A stretch of 64,000 nt of DNA from Polytrichum commune (Eukaryota; Streptophyta; Polytrichopsida; Polytrichales; Polytrichaceae), in contig OX485803.1 in the NCBI GenBank assembly GCA_950295325.1, positions 22,568,001 to 22,632,000 on the forward strand, given 5' to 3'. The notes beneath the pieces were generated by a model, which was not told the origin of the DNA, did not search any database, and saw nothing but the letters and a program-made list of their open reading frames with translations. This document shows, piece by piece, positions 57,701-64,000 of this stretch; position 1 is the first letter of the stretch; each line of letters starts with the position of its first letter. Position numbers and translations under genes: made by a program.

Positions 57701-58970
57701 TAGATACTATTGAGTACTGTAATTAATCCAATATGATTTTGTATGACAAAGGGTTTTATGAACTTTATCTCACGGCCAATGGTTGTGATCACAAAATTGT
57801 AAGGGTCTTTGAAACGTATGTTGGAAATTTGGCATGCAATTTTGTGTGCTCATGGACCATCAAGTGTAATGCATGAACATATGTAATTGAGTTCTTAACC
57901 AAATGTTATGTGTTATTAATTTATTCATGTGAGCCTTGTACAAAATAATGAATATATATTGAATCAAGGGTTTAAAGCATAATGGTCTCCCAATTATGTG
58001 TCAAGCCCATTTCTTTGAGGTGGACTTCAATGCAACATCCAATAGACCATGAAACTTTATCCATTGTATGCCATGTATGATTGGTCTCGTAATCTCTAAA
58101 CCAAAAAAGTTGTTGTCACCGTCATGTTTATCACCGTCCCATCCATTAAATCTGACCATGGAAAGGGGGGGGGGGAATTATCCATGCTAAAGAATATTTT
58201 AATATACCCTTGGTAGAAGCATGCATTCTTACACAACCCTTCCCCTTCCATCATTCCTATTACTCTATCATACTACCAATTTGGGTATAGCATCGGGAAC
58301 GTTATATCTACCGTGAGAGTTCCCAAATGACTTCATCAATACTGCAACTACTAGTTTTTCACAATACCATTAACGCCTACTTCTGCCAAATTTGCTTGCG
58401 GTTAAGGCTCTCTACCAAGCCTTGTCTAATCGTCGGTACTACTAGGTCCTTCCCAATTCACTAAGACTATTTTGTCCATGTCACTCTTCCTTGGTTACCC
58501 CCTCTCCAATAGATGTTGTCATCTACCGCATTGTGACTAGTAGCTTGACATCACTTCTTAAGTACCCTCGCCCAACATGATACTTTGGAAGTCTTGAAGG
58601 ATATTAAAATGGTCACCCTACTTATGACCTTCCCGGTAGTACTTAGATTACCAATACTAGACAACACCTCCCATTGCCAACATTGAAACCTCAATCTTTG
58701 TTAGGAGTGGTTCATGTGATCTAGCAGTACACACTACCTTCCTACTAGCACTCTTCCAGTGTTTGTAAGCCGTTGACCATATATGCGACATGTCTAACTA
58801 CCTTTATTCCACATTGCTCATTTCAACTCATAGTGTTTACCATCACACCCAATCTTAGTCAAACTGTGTTAAATTGCAACTACACACGATCTTTGAGTTA
58901 TTCCTACTACCTTATACGATTATGTATTAGATAACCGACGAGCCGTGGAAGCGGCGAGTAGGTTATCAGA
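54701..58970. other. No gene seen
   Basis: Very AT-rich with T-rich runs (56560-57010). A G11 run lies near 58167. No coding or RNA gene recognised. Confidence 0.5.
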
Positions 58971-59135
58971 CATAACCGGTTGTCCACTTTTCAATCGCAA
59001 CCCTTGATCTTCATGATCCAAGGGCATAGGATGCAAGTTGAAAGGTGAGAAGGTTATGAGTTGCAACTTGTGATGGCGATGGTTTGCCAATGGGATGGAG
59101 CCACATTGGCGTTGAAAAGTCAACAACCGGTTATG
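58971..59135. mobile_element. Small inverted-repeat element, 165 bp
   Basis: CATAACCGGTTGTCCACTTT then TCAA faces TTGAAAAGTCAACAACCGG then TTATG. The word ACATAACCGGTTG also occurs inside the MULE arm (2434-2450), followed there by GCGATCTTAG; here the GCAACCC phrase follows, so a distant link is possible. No target duplication found. Confidence 0.65.
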
Positions 59136-61586
59136 GTCTCTTACTTGAATAATACTTTCTAACTTTATCAAAGTTATTGGTGCATTACTACTGCCTTAAG
59201 CATGCTTACCAAGATTTCATCTAATTGGTTGATCCTCTTCACTATTGATTCAAAGGAACAACTCGATCCTACCATTCAATACATTCAATCAAGCCATAAC
59301 CATCCAACATTCCCAAACATTCTTTCTTTGACATACATATTTCAAGAGAACTTCAACATGCATTCACTCCCAAAAAGGTAACCTAAGATGGATTCTATAT
59401 ACAAAATTGGTCACACCCAAAAATTGTTCCTCTTCATTTTAAATCTATCTAATTAGCCCCAACCTAACCATACTTCCTATTCTAACCAATCCATAATATT
59501 ATGGCCCTTTTTTAATGGAACCTTCTATCATGTCCTTATCCAATCCTCTTTCCTAATCCTTATCTACTCATTTTGTTCACACTTTTACCACTATAAGTAA
59601 ATTCAAGTTTACTTTTAACTCCCTACAAGGTAAAAAATCACCAATCATAATGCTTCAAATTAGAAGACATCGGTAACACATTATTTATTTGTTTATTATT
59701 TTATTGGGGGGGGGGGGTCATATATGGATTAGAGATTAGAGACTACTTTGTATGAAAAGCAAAGCTCGGATAAGGGTGAGTATTCCATATCCAAGGCGTG
59801 ATTGGTTGGGTGCAATGTTGTATGGCACCGCACATTTGTCGGTTGCATGAAGTTGCATCCACCCGTGAGGAGCACCAATAAGCAAAACTATTATAACATT
59901 TCTAGAATTAGGGTTTCTATCCGTAACATGCTATTAACATTCGTAGGGTATTCTCATGGTTGATAGTGCAATGCACTAACAGAATCACTCACAAACAAAG
60001 GAGAGCTATAAATAACAAGTGTGGATGTAAACCTAATCATATAAGAACAATGCCCAAGAATCTCTAAGAAAATCCAATAAAACTCTAAACTAGCCCAAGA
60101 AAACCCAAGAGAAAATTACAAATCTTAAGCAAGTAAACAAGTAGGGTTGTACATGCATAATAGTATAGTGGCATGGTTGAAGACTCCACAAACTATGCAC
60201 CGAAATTGAGTGTTCTCTTTGGAATCCCAAAGTTGGGACTAACACACACTTCCCCACCCTAATTGCAGAACCATTGCACATGCAACAACCAACAAAAAAC
60301 CACGCATCTTTGTTGAAGTGTGTGCCATATATCATGAGCAAGAAAGGGTGGACATTCTTCATTACAAAGGCCACGATCTCATGCCACACTCAAAAGAAGG
60401 ACGTACTCTCTACACAAGCTGCAATGGTGTGCAATAATCACATGTAAGTGGTTGAGATTGATTGCATGTCATAGAAATTACCCCCTTATAGAATTCATGT
60501 GTCCCACAAGATGATGCCTAAACTATCACCTATCATGCATGCATGGTCATGGCAACCCTTGTGCCAAAGTGAAGAAAGATTGGGATTAGGGCCATGTTTG
60601 GGACCAACCAAAAGAAATGGAACATGTGTATGTGCAGAGCACAACATGCCTAGTACTTGGCGATGGGACACAATACTGGATGAGATGGGGAGAGGGTTGG
60701 GTGTTGGGTGTTGGGGATTCCTGACCTATGTCAATGGTGTTAAAGTGTGTAGTTTCGTCACTCAATTTGTGAACATCTACCGTAGGGAGGCTGAGCTTGC
60801 GGCAGTTGGTTTCACATTGTGCGGTTAGCATCCTTGGCTCATATTATGTGAGTTAATTAAACTATACGAAATTGAAAGTTTGGTAAAAGTCAACCATTTA
60901 AAGTGTTGTTCAATGCTAATAATACCCATCTATTTTTGGTGTCAAATATTAGTTCTAGAAAAACACATATAATTGTATGGTATCTTGAAACAATGGCAAA
61001 TGCATGCTCTCATGCAATCTTAAGTTTGAATTCACCCATATTATGTCAAATTGATCCAAAAGTCATATGACTTGTATTTGGAACTAGGGCACACTAAACA
61101 TATGATCGAGTGTGGCATTAAAATTGGTGTGCCATGTTGATTATGGTCAGTTTACACACGTGATGAAGGGTTGTGGAAATAAACAATTACGGATTTCTAG
61201 TGGTCATGTTTGGCAATCCGAAGACCATTACCAAGAGAAATCCCCGTCAATTTATGAAATTAATCATGGGACAATGATTCAGATGAAAATAAACAATTAT
61301 AACGACTAAAGATAAATGTTATGAGATTCTATAACTTCAACATATATATATATACAAAATAATCACCTTAATTTTATGTTTAAAATTTCTACTTGGTTCT
61401 CGCATTGTGAACCCAAGTTGACCATCAAACTTATCCATATGTGGTCAAGTTAGATTCTAAGTCATTTTATCAGTCATTTTATTACATGGTCATTATTGTT
61501 TTTTGTGTAAAAGAAAATGGGACTACCACTCATTTGTCAACCGATGAAGAAATTCAGAAAGCGGTGGTCATGGTTTGTGATCATTG
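59136..61586. other. No gene seen
   Basis: A G12 run near 59706 and ordinary AT-rich sequence. The open frame at 60499-60828 has no family resemblance. Confidence 0.5.
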
Positions 61587-61807
61587 CACCATACGTGGTA
61601 TTTAGTGTCACTTACTATTCGGAATTACACAATATTGTAATTGTTTTTGCTAAGATTGTAACTTTTTACCAAGTAAAGTCATCTATGTTGTATATTTTGC
61701 ATATAGCCTATTTAATCTTTGCTTTTAACAAATAAAATCTATAGCGTGAAGTTTTAGGGCAAAATTCCAAATAATAAGTGACACTAAATACCATAAATGG
61801 GGTAGTG
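61587..61807. mobile_element. Small element with CACTA-like ends, best copy
   Basis: The right end inverted reads CACTACCCCATTTATGGTAT, then TTAGTGTCACTTATTATTTGG; the left end is CACCATACGTGGTATTTAGTG. The outer CACTA/TAGTG and lack of coding fit a miniature CACTA derivative, but the 3 bp flanks do not match. Confidence 0.65.
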
Positions 61808-64000
61808 TAAACAAACCTTAAACACATGATTTAGTGTGACATTAAAATTCGTCTACCATGTAAATTAGATTTGTCTTCATAACTTGTCATGTAACACCAT
61901 GTGTCATGCTATACCAAATCATTGCAAGACAATAGCATGGGTTAATGATGAATTAAGTGGTCTTTACTAATTTAGATGTTTAGTTTACCAAACTTTCACA
62001 TCATCACGAATTGCAATTACTTAGATATGTGTTTTTGTATTATGTATTGATGCCAAGTCAAGTGAAGGTTGTGAATTGCAATTCCTATATGGGGGTTGTA
62101 AATTAAATTACTAGCTATACGGATACGCATGTCATAAATGGCTTGTGATGACGGTGTGGAATAGATGAGGGAATTCCATCCAATCACAATAGAGTGTTCC
62201 CAAAGCTTGACACTCCTTTTCTTTCCTTTTCAACGGGTTGGCCGGATCGAACTTGAGAATTGGGCTTTAAGTTATACCTCAAAAGATGCACCCAAAAGTG
62301 TAAGGAAGAGTGTTAGAGTCCTTGAAGGAATGTTCACGGGTGTTCTAGAAGATTCCATAACTTACTAGGGCGCAACCTTAGAATACATTGAAAGATAGTT
62401 GATCAACAAAGTTCGGATGACATAACATTATAACTTAACATTACTCAACACTAAGTTACACAAGGTGTTGCACTCCTAGTGTCATGAATTTTGTAAGGAC
62501 AGTTCCCTCCTTATATTGGGCCACCCTTTATAAAATAAATGATACTCAAGTTGCGTATTGTTCTATCTACAACGGGTTGGACTCAAGGTTCCATGATATT
62601 ATTATGCCACATGGGTCGGTTTCATGACCCTCGAATTTTTTTGGGCCCCCAAACAAAATAAGAATATTCAATCACTATTCACACATTTAGGTTGACACTT
62701 GGAAATTTGGGTGGAGTTTTACTTCCAACACTATTCACATGAATCATTGTTCATCCCGATAATATTCACAAGAAACATTGTTCATCCCGGTATTATTCAC
62801 TGAACATAATATATATTCATAACAACATTATCATTGAAAATATTGACATCATTCACAATATTTTTATTATTCATACCGACACTAGTCATCATTCATGCCA
62901 ACATCAACTTCTTCTTAATTTCTTAAATTTCTTCCACTGAAGGTAAGATAGTGGAGGCCCATGTCATATGCTAAATATAGAACCAAACATAACCATGCAG
63001 CTAAAAATGTTATGTCCATTACATGAGCAAGGTTTATTTCTTTAATATTACGTTAAATCATGTATGCAAGTTAATAAACCATTAAAGTGAAAGCAAGTTA
63101 CCTTATTGTGCAATAATGCGTATTGCAAATTAGTTTACACTAGTAAATAATAGTAAAGGAGGGTAAAACCAAAGATCGTGATACACATCCAAGGTTAAGC
63201 CGCCTAAGGTCAAAATAGTGCCAAGATGGGTGATCTTCTTATGCACTTGATGTCCGTTGCACTGTACCACTATGGTTCACCCAATCACAATGGGAGTATT
63301 CAGGTGAACATGATATTTTCAACCAATCATGTGGATACTCGTGGCTTGTCTTCGGGGTATACAAGGTAGATGAGGCTAATTTAATCAGTTTTATTAATCA
63401 GACACTTATTTTTGGCTCCTTATTGGCAGTATAATTGTTTTAATTTGGTGGGTGAGTAGTACACGGTGATTTAGCCGTTGCCTTGATGATATTTGGGCTA
63501 GTTACCTTTGCAAGAGTACACATTTTATTTTTGTGCCCGAGGTGGACAAATTAAGAGGCAACATGTGGTTGCGAGGTGCCAACCTCTAACCTTATATGTG
63601 GCCTCTTTCAAGACATGACGCAACCAATATTGGCATTAAACTTGGTTTTCACTGAAAAATGACCCATGTATGATATGCTAATGATGTTTTTCATTAACAC
63701 AACATTGAACAACAAATGAGGTCCCCCTATAACACAACATTGGGAAACAAGGAATCTTTTGATTCCATAGCACAAATCAACACCTTTCTCAACTCCAATT
63801 TTAACAATTTCAACTTTGATGGTTTTGATTCGCAATTGCTAATATGTTCAAGCTTCTAATGCTCGAATCCATCGGTTGGATGATTCCACGAAGTTGAAGG
63901 TGTCCACATCAACCTCATCTACCTTAGGTGCATGTTGACGTGTCCTCGCCCATTCAAAGTGTTCACTTCTAAAAGAAAACCCTGGTCTTTGAGAGCCCTC
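61808..64000. other. No gene seen
   Basis: AT-rich. A short tandem echo near 62725-62800 (TATTCACA.GAA.CATTGTTCATCCCG twice). Nothing else stands out. Confidence 0.5.

Overview
This is plant nuclear DNA. Two intact plant-type Aurora kinase genes, each split by eight GT-AG introns, sit in a background of plant DNA transposons (a Mutator-like element, an En/Spm CACTA element and several small terminal-inverted-repeat elements) with long AT-rich stretches between them. Nothing in the sequence fixes the species. A land plant is certain; a seed-free land plant is only a guess, prompted by an F-box-like ORF whose style recalls the large moss and lycophyte families.

Layout. 1-15.9 kb: a locus built from three copies of an unrecognised gene unit. 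Copies 1 (1-2059) and 2 (8762-10823) are near-identical; copy 3 (about 14040-15870) is diverged. Each unit has a minus-strand gene for a Cys-rich protein, split by one short intron, and a divergent plus-strand Cys-rich reading frame. Between copies 1 and 2 lies a 6.4 kb Mutator-like element with inverted arms of about 540 bp and a decayed transposase. That transposase shows an H2C2 zinc domain, the D and D...CxxH of the catalytic core, a SWIM finger, a zinc ribbon and a C-terminal Tudor-like domain.

15.9-20.4 kb: small elements, diffuse repeats and a lone TATA-containing promoter-like site, with no convincing gene. 21.3-29.8 kb: the coding core of a CACTA element. A TNP1-type gene (minus, at least eight exons, largely open) diverges from a TNP2-type transposase (plus, several exons, two frameshifts), with an F-box-like ORF between them. 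30-36 kb: repeats; an 850 bp stretch packed with perfect hairpins (31.7-32.55 kb); and a 2.4 kb terminal-inverted-repeat element carrying a TATA box and 17 copies of a 32 bp repeat grouped in three blocks.

38.9-51 kb: two paralogous Aurora kinase genes on the minus strand (39099-41881 and 47969-50147). Both encode 291 residues with identical exon architecture, and both have the same 14-base sequence upstream containing a perfect mitosis-specific activator (MSA) motif. This is the part of the window with clear cellular function: G2/M kinases of the chromosome-segregation and cell-plate pathway.

51-64 kb: a nested stack of small elements (51.3-52.4 kb), a hAT-like small element with an 8 bp target duplication (54.27-54.69 kb), further small inverted-repeat elements, and otherwise AT-rich DNA in which I see no gene.
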